DNA of 22,392 bases, taken from positions 1 to 22,392 of IMG/VR virus record IMGVR_UViG_3300020197_000182; one strand, written 5' to 3'. Source of the DNA: a virus. The notes beneath the pieces are model-generated. The model did no database searches and was not told the origin of the DNA. It saw only the letters and a list, made by a program, of their open reading frames with translations. Below, piece after piece: positions 6,035 to 13,089 of the stretch (its first letter is position 1; every line of letters begins with the position of its first letter). Both the position numbers and the translations under genes were made by a program.

Positions 6035-7741
6035 TCAGTGAGTCTCCGACCAGTTAGTACCGATCTTATACTCAGCTGCAATGGGAATACTGATACCTAG
6101 ACGAACACCAGCATCAGTAGCACACTCTGTTACAAGCTTGCCAATGTTGTCTGCATGCTCTGGACATACAGCATACTGTAGTTCGTCATGTACATACGCC
6201 ATTTGATAAGCTTTACCTTTGTATAGCTTTTTTAGTTTAGCGTCAGCAAGTACCATCCAATACTTACTTACAATAGCACCGCTACCTTGTAGCAGTGTGT
6301 TAAGGGCAGCATGTTCTGACCTAACAGGAACCTTACGCCCATCGGGTAAGGTTACAGTACCAAACTTCAATGCGTTATATCTAACTTCCTCTTGTACTTT
6401 AGCAAGTGCGGGAATCTCTTTTTGGAATTTATTCCGTAGCCTAGCGGCCTGATTCACACTGCAGTTAAGAACAAGGGAAATCTTTTTATCACCCGCTCCA
6501 TAGAGATAAGCATAGATGAATGATTTGGCAAGTGCTCTTGATTCAATGCCTGCAGCTTTCTGATTGTAAGTATGAATATCACCGTTAAGCAATACATCGG
6601 CATACTTGCCTTTGTCATACTTGTGCATAAAGTGTGCAAGCATTCTGAGTTCAAGACCTGATAGGTCAGAACCTAGCTGTACAAAACCATCATATGGAAT
6701 CCACAATTCTCTTGCACGGTGGTCGCCACTCACTTGTGCAATATTGGGTTCGCTGTGAGTGCATCTACCAGTAGCAGCACCCTGAGCATTTATGTAACCA
6801 TGAATACGCTTGTCGCGTGAACATGTTGCTCTAGCATTCCAATCTTCTACCATACCCATAAGCTTTACGAGATCAAAATACTTTACCAGCTCTTTAGCTT
6901 CTGGGTAATCTAGAGTCGATAGCACAGACTCATCAACCTTTGGGTTACCCTTTTCAGTTTTAGGTGGAACCCAACCATACTTTTCAGTGAGTCGCTGTGC
7001 AATCTGTTTACGAGAACCGGGATTGAAGGTTTCAATCTTTGGCTTGAGATCCTTACCAGTCTTCTCAGACTTGCGGTAATGAATCTTATCGGGGAAGATT
7101 GTCCTCATCCTATCCTCCAACTCAGCCTTCTCTTGTAGTAGAGAGAAGTAAAGCTCTTCCCCTTTATCGTAGTCATAGCCAAAACCACGGTCAGTCTGCT
7201 CCATTAGAATCTCAGATACCAAGTGCTCAAACTTGAAGACCTTAAGATTGTTCTTAGCAAACTCGCGTTGATGCTTGTAGATATCGCAACCAAGCTTTAC
7301 ATCTTGGATACAATACTCAAGCATCTCTTGTGAGAAATTAGACCAGCCTCCATCATAGTCAATCTTGTGATTGCCTAGGTGTTTACCCCAGCACTCTAGA
7401 GAGTTGCCGCCTAAGGGGTGATTGTTACGGTCTGGATACATAATCCTTGACACAACCAGTGTATCGAAGTACCCGTGCTTGGGTCGCTTAAGGTTTCCCA
7501 GAAGTCTTCTGATTACAGGGATGTCAAAGGATAGTATATTATGACCAATGAGGATGTCGGCTGTGTTTAAGCAGTCAACCAGTTGGTGCATGTTAGACTG
7601 AGTGAAAGTCTTGACATCACCAGTGTCTGCGTTGATAACAACAGCGCACCAGATTCGTGAGACTTCCTTAGCTGGCCCCTTGTTAGTCATGGTAACCTCG
7701 CCAAGTCCATCAGCTTCAATGTCAAGCACTAGTCTAATCAT
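6035..7741 (-). CDS. Family A DNA polymerase with 3'-5' exonuclease, T7 gp5-like
   Basis: 568 residues; replicates the phage genome. The proofreading domain is intact: Exo I DIEADGL (Asp7, Glu9), Exo II IGHNILSFDIP (Asn68, Asp73), Exo III YCIQD (Tyr143, Asp147). Polymerase motif A is SDLSGLELRMLAHF (Asp359), motif B RALAKSFIYAYLYGAG (Arg402, Lys406, Tyr410), motif C YVHDELQ (His518, Asp519, Glu520). The end, GTNWSETH, matches the GPNW...H end I recall for T7 gp5. T7 gp5 is 704 residues; much of the difference is between IFP (215-217) and FNPGSRKQI (239-247), where T7 carries its thioredoxin-binding insert. Tyr410 corresponds to E. coli Phe762. The ATG at 7741 follows GGAGGTATAAT and begins 1 base after the helicase gene. 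Confidence 0.97.
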   Translation of the reverse strand: MIRLVLDIEADGLGEVTMTNKGPAKEVSRIWCAVVINADTGDVKTFTQSNMHQLVDCLNTADILIGHNILSFDIPVIRRLLGNLKRPKHGYFDTLVVSRIMYPDRNNHPLGGNSLECWGKHLGNHKIDYDGGWSNFSQEMLEYCIQDVKLGCDIYKHQREFAKNNLKVFKFEHLVSEILMEQTDRGFGYDYDKGEELYFSLLQEKAELEDRMRTIFPDKIHYRKSEKTGKDLKPKIETFNPGSRKQIAQRLTEKYGWVPPKTEKGNPKVDESVLSTLDYPEAKELVKYFDLVKLMGMVEDWNARATCSRDKRIHGYINAQGAATGRCTHSEPNIAQVSGDHRARELWIPYDGFVQLGSDLSGLELRMLAHFMHKYDKGKYADVLLNGDIHTYNQKAAGIESRALAKSFIYAYLYGAGDKKISLVLNCSVNQAARLRNKFQKEIPALAKVQEEVRYNALKFGTVTLPDGRKVPVRSEHAALNTLLQGSGAIVSKYWMVLADAKLKKLYKGKAYQMAYVHDELQYAVCPEHADNIGKLVTECATDAGVRLGISIPIAAEYKIGTNWSETH

Positions 7742-7742
7742 A

Positions 7743-9464
7743 TTATACCTCCGTGGTTACTGGTTCAAACACTAGCTCTCCATCGTCATTGGAAGCAAAC
7801 CCTATCTCTGAGAGTCTGCCTGTATTGTGATCGTAGTATAGCGCAGTTGCAATCCCGGCTCTACCTGTCAATCTATTCTTAAGAACACGAACGATTGTTG
7901 TATTAGCTACACGCTCATCTGAGTTCTGTCGATCACGCTCAAGGGCAACAACTGTGTTGGGAACACTAGCTAGAGCACCTGAGCCTCTTAGATCTTGCAA
8001 GGTAATACGATCACCTTCTTCATAAGCCTTGTCAGTTTTCTTGAGCTGAGATACAATATCAATATGTACACCAGTTCTAACTGCAAGTGCTCTGAGTTCT
8101 TTCATAAGGTTGTCAATGATGATACGCTCCGAGTTACCACCGTCAACATCCTTATCACTCATTCCCATAAGACCCGCAGCAGCTGCTGTAATATGGTCAA
8201 GAATAATTACATCAACCTTAAGTGACACAGCCATGTATTCCATTCTAGCAAGTAGATTGGACATTGCGTTGTTACCTAGGTGGTCGTAGATATAAAAGTT
8301 TGTCTTGCCAAGGTGTGTCTTGGCATTATGATATTCTGTATCAGAAAGATTATCAAGGATTGTCATGTTAATTGGGTTCTTACCAAGCTTAACACGCAGC
8401 TCATTCATCATGCGAGATGCACGAATAGCACGAACTGGCTTGTTAATAATCAATGAGATCATATCATCCATTGTTTCTTGTGGGGATTCTTCCAACATGA
8501 TAGCACCGACTGAACGACCTTCGTCAAGGTGGTGCATCATTAGCTCACGCAAGATAGTAGACTTGCCTGAGCCTGTACCTGAAGCCCACAAAGTAATCTC
8601 ACCCGAACGCTGTCCAATCAAGTACTCAGATAATGTATCAAACGGAAATGGATAAACATGAACAGAATCCAGTTCTTCCATTGTGTTGATAATCTGAGAC
8701 ACATGCAGAATCTCGTCGGGTGAATAAGGTTGCGCTTCCCATAAGGCGGTAACAACAGCCTTGCCGTGGTTGTTAGCTAGACACTCATTAGCATCTTTGA
8801 AAGGCAACTTAGCAATCTTACACTTACCGGGTGGCAGGATTTCAGCAACTTCAAGGGCTGCTTTTTGACCGGGATCATCCATGTCAAAACACAAGACAAT
8901 CTCATTGTATGAATTAACAAACTCAAGATTATCTTTGATAGACTTGACTGCAGACGCTGCCCCGTTGGGTAGGGATACAACAGCCCAAGTATAACCCATA
9001 AGTTGAGCAACTGTCAAACAGTCGATCTCACCTTCGGTAATAATTAGTCGCTTGTTGTTACCTTTCCATAGGTGTTGACCAAACAATTCAATACCCTTGG
9101 TTTCACCCTTCCAAGCAAACTGCTTGTTAGGCCCACGCAAATGCTGACCTGTTAGTACACCGTCTTTGTAGTAGTTAGCAATCTCAACAGTCTTGCCGTT
9201 GACAAGAGCAGTCTGATAGCCATACATACGGCAAGCTTTTTCTTCTACTCTACGATGTGCAAGTTCTACTGTAGACCCAACTATAGGCTTCCAGTCTTTC
9301 TTGACAAGCGGTTCTTCTTGCATTGTATGTCCTTTCTTGGGAATGAAATATTTACACTTGAAGCAGTAGTAATTATTTTCATACTCTGCTAAATTATCAT
9401 TATGTTTATCCTCGCCTTTAGCTTTACACTTGGGGCAGGGATGTTTACCTATGAATGCTGACAT
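7743..9464 (-). CDS. Bifunctional primase-helicase, T7 gp4-like
   Basis: 573 residues, close to T7 gp4 (566). It makes primers and unwinds DNA as a hexamer. The zinc-binding domain has Cys10, Cys13, Cys34 and Cys37. The Toprim core is ITEGEIDCL (about 141-149) and CFDMDDPGQKA (about 191-201). The RecA-like helicase domain has Walker A ASGTGSGKST (about 293-302), Walker B VIILDHI, motif H3 VSQLKK and DLRGSGALASVPNTVVALER with NRLTG near the end. The ATG at 9464 follows AAAGGAAAAC. A second start at Met48 with its own ribosome site could give a helicase-only form, as T7 makes gp4B. The polymerase gene starts directly after it. Confidence 0.97.
   Translation of the reverse strand: MSAFIGKHPCPKCKAKGEDKHNDNLAEYENNYYCFKCKYFIPKKGHTMQEEPLVKKDWKPIVGSTVELAHRRVEEKACRMYGYQTALVNGKTVEIANYYKDGVLTGQHLRGPNKQFAWKGETKGIELFGQHLWKGNNKRLIITEGEIDCLTVAQLMGYTWAVVSLPNGAASAVKSIKDNLEFVNSYNEIVLCFDMDDPGQKAALEVAEILPPGKCKIAKLPFKDANECLANNHGKAVVTALWEAQPYSPDEILHVSQIINTMEELDSVHVYPFPFDTLSEYLIGQRSGEITLWASGTGSGKSTILRELMMHHLDEGRSVGAIMLEESPQETMDDMISLIINKPVRAIRASRMMNELRVKLGKNPINMTILDNLSDTEYHNAKTHLGKTNFYIYDHLGNNAMSNLLARMEYMAVSLKVDVIILDHITAAAAGLMGMSDKDVDGGNSERIIIDNLMKELRALAVRTGVHIDIVSQLKKTDKAYEEGDRITLQDLRGSGALASVPNTVVALERDRQNSDERVANTTIVRVLKNRLTGRAGIATALYYDHNTGRLSEIGFASNDDGELVFEPVTTEV
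9321..9335 (-). promoter_or_regulatory. Internal ribosome site and ATG for a short (4B-like) helicase
   Basis: Inside the primase-helicase gene the minus strand reads AAAGGACATACAATG, with the ATG at codon 48 in frame. This is just after the fourth zinc Cys (Cys37). Translation from here would give a protein without the zinc domain. T7 gene 4 uses an internal start at the equivalent place to make gp4B. Confidence 0.6.
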
Positions 9465-9630
9465 GTTTTCCTTTGAATAGTTGAATAATTGTTGCTCTCA
9501 TCTCATCTCGTTTATCTGTCAGTTTATCGTAAGTCTTTTGATTAGCGTTGTCACTTGTTTCCATACGCCCGATCTTAAAACATATATCAGCGTACTCAAA
9601 TATAAATATTTCAAATTCACTTGGAGTCAC
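9445..9630 (-). CDS. Small hypothetical protein, 61 aa (GTG start)
   Basis: 61 residues from a GTG at 9630, preceded by AAGGGTAAGCCCA. A GTG further up (9681) would overlap the previous gene more deeply and has no ribosome site. Visible segments are SEFEIFIFEYADICFKIGR and QKTYDKLTDKRDEMRATII; mixed helical, with alternating charges in the second half. It overlaps the upstream gene by 14 bases and the primase-helicase start by 20 bases, so the three genes are probably translationally coupled. Function unknown; start uncertain. Confidence 0.65.
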   Translation of the reverse strand: MTPSEFEIFIFEYADICFKIGRMETSDNANQKTYDKLTDKRDEMRATIIQLFKGKHVSIHR

Positions 9631-9757
9631 TGGGCTTACCCTTCTTCTTTTTCTTACCGAAAATCTTATCGTAGTTTTCACGATACTTCTTCATATCTAC
9701 TGGTCTATAGGCATCGCCTTTACCAGCACCACTAGTAATGCTTTTCTTCTTAGCCAT
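9617..9757 (-). CDS. Small basic phage protein, 46 aa
   Basis: 46 residues from the ATG at 9757, preceded by GGAGAGTATCAGA; the longer frame upstream is only a shadow of the deaminase gene. It reads MAKKKSITSGAGKGDAYRPV and then KKYRENYDKIFGKKKKK. I recall this 'GKGD..RPVD..KY..NYD.IFG' pattern as a frequent small protein of unknown function in tailed phages, often near replication genes. The Lys-rich ends suggest nucleic-acid binding, but no activity is known to me. Confidence 0.75.
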   Translation of the reverse strand: MAKKKSITSGAGKGDAYRPVDMKKYRENYDKIFGKKKKKGKPSDSK

Positions 9758-10103
9758 TCTGATACTCTCCATTCTCGTTTGAATAAACAATCTTATCAAA
9801 CACCTGAGCACACCACGGCATACAAAACCTGCATGGCTTTGACATACCGAGTTTACCAGTCTTGCTAATCCTAAAGTTATACAAGACAAGCTTATCAAGC
9901 GGAGTCTTGATCTTTCGGAATGCGTCCAACTCTGAATGTAGATATGGGTACATATAACCATACTCTACTGTTTTAGGGTGTGTTTTCCAGTTATTAGTAC
10001 CAATAGCAACAAGTTGGTTTTTTCTAACAATCAAAGACACATGCGCTTTATCTCTGTCAATTGTTTCAGCAATCTTGTAAGCTAGATGTTCCCACTTATC
10101 CAT
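9750..10103 (-). CDS. Cytidine/deoxycytidylate deaminase-like zinc protein
   Basis: 117 residues. It has the two zinc motifs of the cytidine deaminase fold: HSELDAF (His56, catalytic Glu58) and PCRFCMPWC (Cys91, Cys94). The order and spacing of about 35 residues match the superfamily, and an extra Cys98 is present. The ATG at 10103 overlaps the ThyX stop (CATGGATAA), so the two are coupled. The neighbour ThyX uses dUMP, so deamination of dCMP to dUMP is the natural guess. The superfamily also contains guanine, tRNA and nucleoside deaminases, and the substrate cannot be read from these motifs. Confidence 0.8.
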   Translation of the reverse strand: MDKWEHLAYKIAETIDRDKAHVSLIVRKNQLVAIGTNNWKTHPKTVEYGYMYPYLHSELDAFRKIKTPLDKLVLYNFRISKTGKLGMSKPCRFCMPWCAQVFDKIVYSNENGEYQNG

Positions 10104-10734
10104 GAGACATCAAAGCCTCCCAACTATGCGGGAACAACTGCTTTGCAAACACAGCTATATCTTCTGCGACTTCCCTAGTCTCAGCTTGGGCATGCTCGTC
10201 AGTACGCAGCTTGACCATTCTAGACCAAGCATACAATGAACCAGTCCAGATCCACTCGGTCATAGTAGCCTGTGGAAGGATTGCTCTAGCTTGCTCAGGG
10301 CAAACACCCGCAGCAATCATTTCTCTGTATAGATAAAAACAGGACTTAGCCACTTCGTCATAAGCGTGTAACAACACTGTGTTAGTGCTTACAAACTCAG
10401 GGCTAGATCCTTGCTTAATAGATCCTTCGGGAGTCTTACGAAATCCCATAGGAGTCCACAGTACAGGGTTGTCTTTAATATAGCGTCTTGATACTTCGTT
10501 CCATGCAAACCCTACCTGATGCTTCATTAATTGACGAGCAACAAAAATAGGAGCCATAACACGGCACTTCATAAAACAATGAGCAAAAGGTGACCAGTGA
10601 TTATGCTTGGCAAGATACTGGATTAGCTTAGCGTCCTTGTCTTCAAAGTTAGTAACTCTTTTACCAAATGATACACGGGCTGCGTCTGCAACAGCTGCAT
10701 CACTACCCATGTGTTCTATGTATTCTACAAACAT
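10096..10734 (-). CDS. thyX: Flavin-dependent thymidylate synthase
   Basis: 212 residues. It converts dUMP to dTMP using methylene-tetrahydrofolate, FAD and NADPH. The ThyX signature region is ARQLMKHQVGFAWNEVSRRY (about 66-85). The NE.S.RY half is canonical, but the usual RHR..S half is replaced by KHQ..F. I recall the KHQ form in other phage ThyX proteins. HWSPFAH (about 46-52), the usual 'H.S..EH'-like segment, and QARAILPQ...TEW.WTG near 148-165 also fit the family. The ATG at 10734 has a very strong site, AAAGGAGGCTTAG. A strong hairpin lies between it and the resolvase gene, so its expression may be set separately from the upstream genes. Confidence 0.93.
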   Translation of the reverse strand: MFVEYIEHMGSDAAVADAARVSFGKRVTNFEDKDAKLIQYLAKHNHWSPFAHCFMKCRVMAPIFVARQLMKHQVGFAWNEVSRRYIKDNPVLWTPMGFRKTPEGSIKQGSSPEFVSTNTVLLHAYDEVAKSCFYLYREMIAAGVCPEQARAILPQATMTEWIWTGSLYAWSRMVKLRTDEHAQAETREVAEDIAVFAKQLFPHSWEALMSHG

Positions 10735-10749
10735 CTAAGCCTCCTTTAT

Positions 10750-10780
10750 AACTAGGGGGCTATTGCTAGCCCCCATAGTT
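10750..10780 (-). terminator. Strong intergenic hairpin between rusA-like gene and thyX
   Basis: GGGGGCT (10755-10761) pairs with AGCCCCC (10768-10774) around a 6-base loop. AACTA and TAGTT extend the stem past a single bulged A, for about 12 pairs. It begins at the RusA stop codon. On the minus strand it is followed by TATAAAGGAGG and not by a U-run, so a classic intrinsic terminator is doubtful. Partial termination, an RNase cut site, or mRNA stabilisation are alternatives. Confidence 0.6.
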
Positions 10781-11172
10781 TACTTCTTTTTCTTGTCCCG
10801 TTGCTCACTAATATCCAATATAAAGTAACCCTCTGAACCTTTTTCAGCCCATTCTTTGGTTACATACATAGATATAATCTGTTCATCATCTTCCCATAGC
10901 TTGCCATTCATAACATCAAAGACAGCCTTTGTGTAGTTATCAATATCTGCTCTTGGGTATTTCTTTTCTGTTGACTTAGGGCGCTTAACAAACAACTCTA
11001 AAGAGACAGCAAGCGGAGAAGTAATCAGTTCTCTTTCTGTTCCGATTACTGAGTATACTAACTCCGATGCTTTCTCTCTAAAGTCTTTGTAAGCCCCTGT
11101 GTAGTAAGCTCCCCACTTACCTACGCGGGGTCTAGAAGCAGCAACGGGAGATATATCAAATCTCCATTGCAT
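10780..11172 (-). CDS. RusA-like Holliday junction resolvase
   Basis: 130 residues. It resembles RusA nucleases, which cut four-way DNA junctions. The N-terminus has the substrate-contact pattern ASRPRVGKWGAYY (about 12-24). The catalytic segment PRADIDNYTKAVFDVMNG followed by LWEDDEQI (about 73-99) preserves the D.DN..K...D.LN......DD..I ligands. Length is typical (about 120-140). The ATG at 11172 follows AAAAGGAGATAGC. The C-terminus is Lys-rich. It occupies the place of T7 endonuclease I (gp3) between SSB and the later replication genes, so it probably debranches replication and recombination intermediates before packaging. Confidence 0.9.
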   Translation of the reverse strand: MQWRFDISPVAASRPRVGKWGAYYTGAYKDFREKASELVYSVIGTERELITSPLAVSLELFVKRPKSTEKKYPRADIDNYTKAVFDVMNGKLWEDDEQIISMYVTKEWAEKGSEGYFILDISEQRDKKKK

Positions 11173-11184
11173 GCTATCTCCTTT

Positions 11185-11727
11185 TTAGAACGGCAGTTCT
11201 TCGTCTTCGGTTTCTTCGACAGCAACTGCTACGGGTTCTGCTGCCTTGGGAGCAGAGAAACCGCCAGTAACGGTAGAGAAACCTGAAGAGCCTGACGATG
11301 AGGCATTACCTTCGCCACGCTCTACAATCTGAACACCATTGAGATAGAAGCTAAGTGACTTGTCTCTTGCAACAATAGCAGGAGCAAGCTTAAGACGAAC
11401 CTTGTCACCACCAAAGGCAACAACATCCGTTTCCTGTGCATTAGAGTCAACACACGGGAACTTACCGGCTTCAATATGAATCCGGCTCTTAACCTTGAGG
11501 AACTTAGTACCTTCCTTCTCGTAGATTCCGTTGATCTTCTTAGCACCAGACTTCTTCAGGATATCCTGAAGCTTAGTCTCAAGTTTCTTGTCAAGAACAA
11601 CAGTGATGTTGTGGTTGGCAGAAGCTTCACCAAACGCCGTATCCGGCTTGAGAAGGTTAGACCACTTGCACTCAAGGGTTTCTGTTACAAACTGGGGAAG
11701 CTTCTTGAGTTTAGCTGTTGGATTCAT
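11185..11727 (-). CDS. Single-stranded DNA-binding protein, T7 gp2.5-like
   Basis: 180 residues from the ATG at 11727, preceded by AAGGAGAACCCAACTA. The longer frame upstream has no ribosome site and overlaps another gene. It has a beta-rich body (NHNITVVLDKK, TKFLKVKSRIHIEAG, KVRLKLAPAIVA), a Gly/Ser/Ala-rich linker (about 139-165) and an acidic tail EETEDEELPF ending in Phe. The acidic tail with a terminal aromatic residue is how gp2.5-type proteins touch the polymerase and helicase. The body (VKF-type strands, 'LNGVQIVE') fits phage SSBs of this class. It overlaps the gene upstream by 17 bases. Confidence 0.85.
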   Translation of the reverse strand: MNPTAKLKKLPQFVTETLECKWSNLLKPDTAFGEASANHNITVVLDKKLETKLQDILKKSGAKKINGIYEKEGTKFLKVKSRIHIEAGKFPCVDSNAQETDVVAFGGDKVRLKLAPAIVARDKSLSFYLNGVQIVERGEGNASSSGSSGFSTVTGGFSAPKAAEPVAVAVEETEDEELPF

Positions 11728-11902
11728 TAGTTGGGTTCTCCTTAGTAATAGCAGTGTTAATGTTAGCAATCTGATTATTAATATCAACAGTTAGTTGATT
11801 AAGAGCTGTAGCAACAAGGTTGAGATAAGCAACAACGCTGTCTGCAGCGATTGATGGCTTAGTTGTTGGCATTGGCTCAGTCATAGTAGTTTCATTTTCC
11901 AT
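11711..11902 (-). CDS. Small hypothetical protein, 63 aa
   Basis: 63 residues from the ATG at 11902, which follows a strong site, AAAGGAGGAATCAATA. The first 20 residues are Thr/Pro/Met-rich and probably unstructured. The rest is one amphipathic helix (VVAYLNLVATALNQLTVDIN, then NQIANINTAI) with leucines at heptad spacing, suggesting oligomerisation. Its end overlaps the SSB start and contains the SSB ribosome site. It is the first gene after the candidate phage promoter at 11927-11942. No family recognised. Confidence 0.8.
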   Translation of the reverse strand: MENETTMTEPMPTTKPSIAADSVVAYLNLVATALNQLTVDINNQIANINTAITKENPTNESNS

Positions 11903-11926
11903 TATTGATTCCTCCTTTCTTACTGA

Positions 11927-11950
11927 CCTTATCAGTAGCCCCACCTATAG
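11927..11950 (-). promoter_or_regulatory. Candidate phage RNA polymerase promoter (exact copy 1)
   Basis: In the 56-base gap before the SSB gene pair the minus strand reads CTATAGGTGGGGCTACTGA and then TAAGG. Its last 16 bases, GGGGCTACTGATAAGG (11942 down to 11927), recur exactly at 19993-19978, with GGT also conserved 1-2 bases upstream. The position in a gap before a strong ribosome site, and a vague likeness to the CT-ACT-ATA-GG layout of T7-type promoters, suggest a promoter. The evidence is repetition only. Confidence 0.5.
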
Positions 11951-11958
11951 GGCTGGAA

Positions 11959-12246
11959 TTACCAGTCATTGTAATATACAACGCCGTTCCCGTCAGTATC
12001 AAGAACTTCAACAGCAGTAATAAAGCTGTGCTGGCATATTGCTTTAATCAAATCAGGAACAAGATAGTCCTGACAGATATTAATAGTTTCATTAATATCG
12101 TAGTTATTATAGTGAGCTTCCAAAGTCCGTTCATTTCTCCAGACTCTGATTACTCGTCCGTTCTTCAGAGTCTTCTTAAACATAGACTCTTGGAACTTCT
12201 TTGGCTTGGGTTTAAGACCCATCATGCTGAATGTTTCAAATATCAT
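11959..12246 (-). CDS. Hypothetical protein, 95 aa
   Basis: 95 residues. A basic N-terminal third (KPKPKKFQESMFKKTLKNGR) leads into RVWRNERTLEAHY, and the acidic C-terminus ends AVEVLDTDGNGVVYYNDW. The ATG at 12246 overlaps the metallophosphoesterase stop in an ATGA arrangement, which indicates translational coupling. No family recognised. The last codons precede the gap that holds the candidate promoter. Confidence 0.75.
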   Translation of the reverse strand: MIFETFSMMGLKPKPKKFQESMFKKTLKNGRVIRVWRNERTLEAHYNNYDINETINICQDYLVPDLIKAICQHSFITAVEVLDTDGNGVVYYNDW

Positions 12247-12902
12247 AGAGGCATTAACTCCAAATAAGGATGACCATTAATAACAACACCACAAGAAATA
12301 ACAGGCTTCTTAATATAGTTAGCACCGTACTGCATGGACATATGGTGGCGGTCTACACCGCACCCTACATCCATTCCAAAGTATGCCGTGTTCGGGCCTA
12401 CGATCCAATGGATACCCGCCACAGAGTGGTGGTGGCCCATTACCACGGAGGTTGACCGAGACTTGGCAGCGTTAAACGCAGGGTAAGCTGAGCTTGCCCC
12501 AGTACCGTGGGTATAGAACACATTGTCAATAACAAAACCTGAATCCCACACCCATTGATTAGTACCATACAGTTCATTCCACGGCTTAAGGTAGAATGCT
12601 GGGATACCAACATCTGCATTTAGTCTGGCTACACGGTCATCGTGGTTGCCAATACAAATCTGCATCTTTGGGAAAGCCTTCTTCCATTCTTGGATATGGG
12701 CAAAGGCTTGTTGGTACTCAGCCACAGCACCCGTGTTGTCGGGATGCTTCTTATGGAACGACACTGTGTGATGGTCAATGACATCACCAATATGAATGAT
12801 TGTATCACAGCGATGCTTCTTCTTAATTTCTTTAACAAAGTCTAGATATCCGGGGTGAACAGCAGGAAAGTGTGTATCACCGATTACGAGAACTCTTGAC
12901 AT
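12243..12902 (-). CDS. Calcineurin-like metallophosphoesterase
   Basis: 219 residues with every metal motif of the family: GDTHFP (Asp9, His11), GDVIDHH (Asp40), GNHDDR (Asn86, His87, Asp88), YTHG (His132) and GHHH (157-159). Two-metal phosphoesterases of this fold act on nucleotides, phosphoproteins or nucleic acids. No extra domain is visible to narrow the substrate. A start at 12902 is supported by AAAGGAGATTGA. It overlaps the upstream gene by 26 bases and is coupled to the next by ATGA. Similar enzymes are common among replication genes of marine podoviruses, but their role there is not settled. Confidence 0.88.
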   Translation of the reverse strand: MSRVLVIGDTHFPAVHPGYLDFVKEIKKKHRCDTIIHIGDVIDHHTVSFHKKHPDNTGAVAEYQQAFAHIQEWKKAFPKMQICIGNHDDRVARLNADVGIPAFYLKPWNELYGTNQWVWDSGFVIDNVFYTHGTGASSAYPAFNAAKSRSTSVVMGHHHSVAGIHWIVGPNTAYFGMDVGCGVDRHHMSMQYGANYIKKPVISCGVVINGHPYLELMPL

Positions 12903-13089
12903 TCAATCTCCTTTTCCAATCGTCACGCCAATGTTGAGCGAGCGACATGCCTAGTTCAGGAATAATAGCATGTACATCTATATCGCCTTTGATATGTGCT
13001 TCCTGATAGGTATTGAATTTCCGATCTTGATTGTAGCGATACTCTTTAACAGGCTTGTGCTTCTTAAAGATTTTCTTCTTCGGAGTCAT
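12877..13089 (-). CDS. Small basic hypothetical protein, 70 aa
   Basis: 70 residues, strongly basic at the N-terminus (MTPKKKIFKKHKPVKEYRYN) and C-terminus (WKRRLNVKSSRNR), with a middle AHIKGDIDVHAIIPELGMS. The ATG at 13089 follows AAAGGAAACACTA. It overlaps both neighbours by 26 bases each, with each ribosome site inside the preceding gene. Composition suggests RNA or DNA binding. No family recognised. Confidence 0.75.
   Translation of the reverse strand: MTPKKKIFKKHKPVKEYRYNQDRKFNTYQEAHIKGDIDVHAIIPELGMSLAQHWRDDWKRRLNVKSSRNR

Noticed and set aside
5934-6035. N-terminal extension of the DUF4406 protein up to 6035
   Set aside because: The extension is the translation of tRNA-Leu(UAA). The ATG at 5933 has a strong ribosome site and begins the conserved domain.
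6031-6050. T7-promoter-like GACTCACTGATGG at the end of the DNA polymerase gene, just before tRNA-Leu
   Set aside because: It resembles part of the T7 promoter, but it encodes the conserved C-terminal residues SETH-stop, occurs once, and lacks the TATAGGG part.
6100-6127. A further GCTACTGAT match inside the DNA polymerase gene
   Set aside because: It is fully coding (Ala-Thr-Asp), lacks the GGGG and AAGG flanks of the element, and is not near a start codon.
9758-9961. Longer form of the 46-residue basic protein
   Set aside because: The upstream part is the antisense-free shadow frame of the deaminase gene. The ATG at 9757 has GGAGAG and starts the familiar MAKKK segment.
11943-11953. Plus-strand CACCTATAGGGCTGG, similar to a T7 promoter core
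   Set aside because: It points against all genes in the window, is single copy and is a partial palindrome within the minus-strand element.
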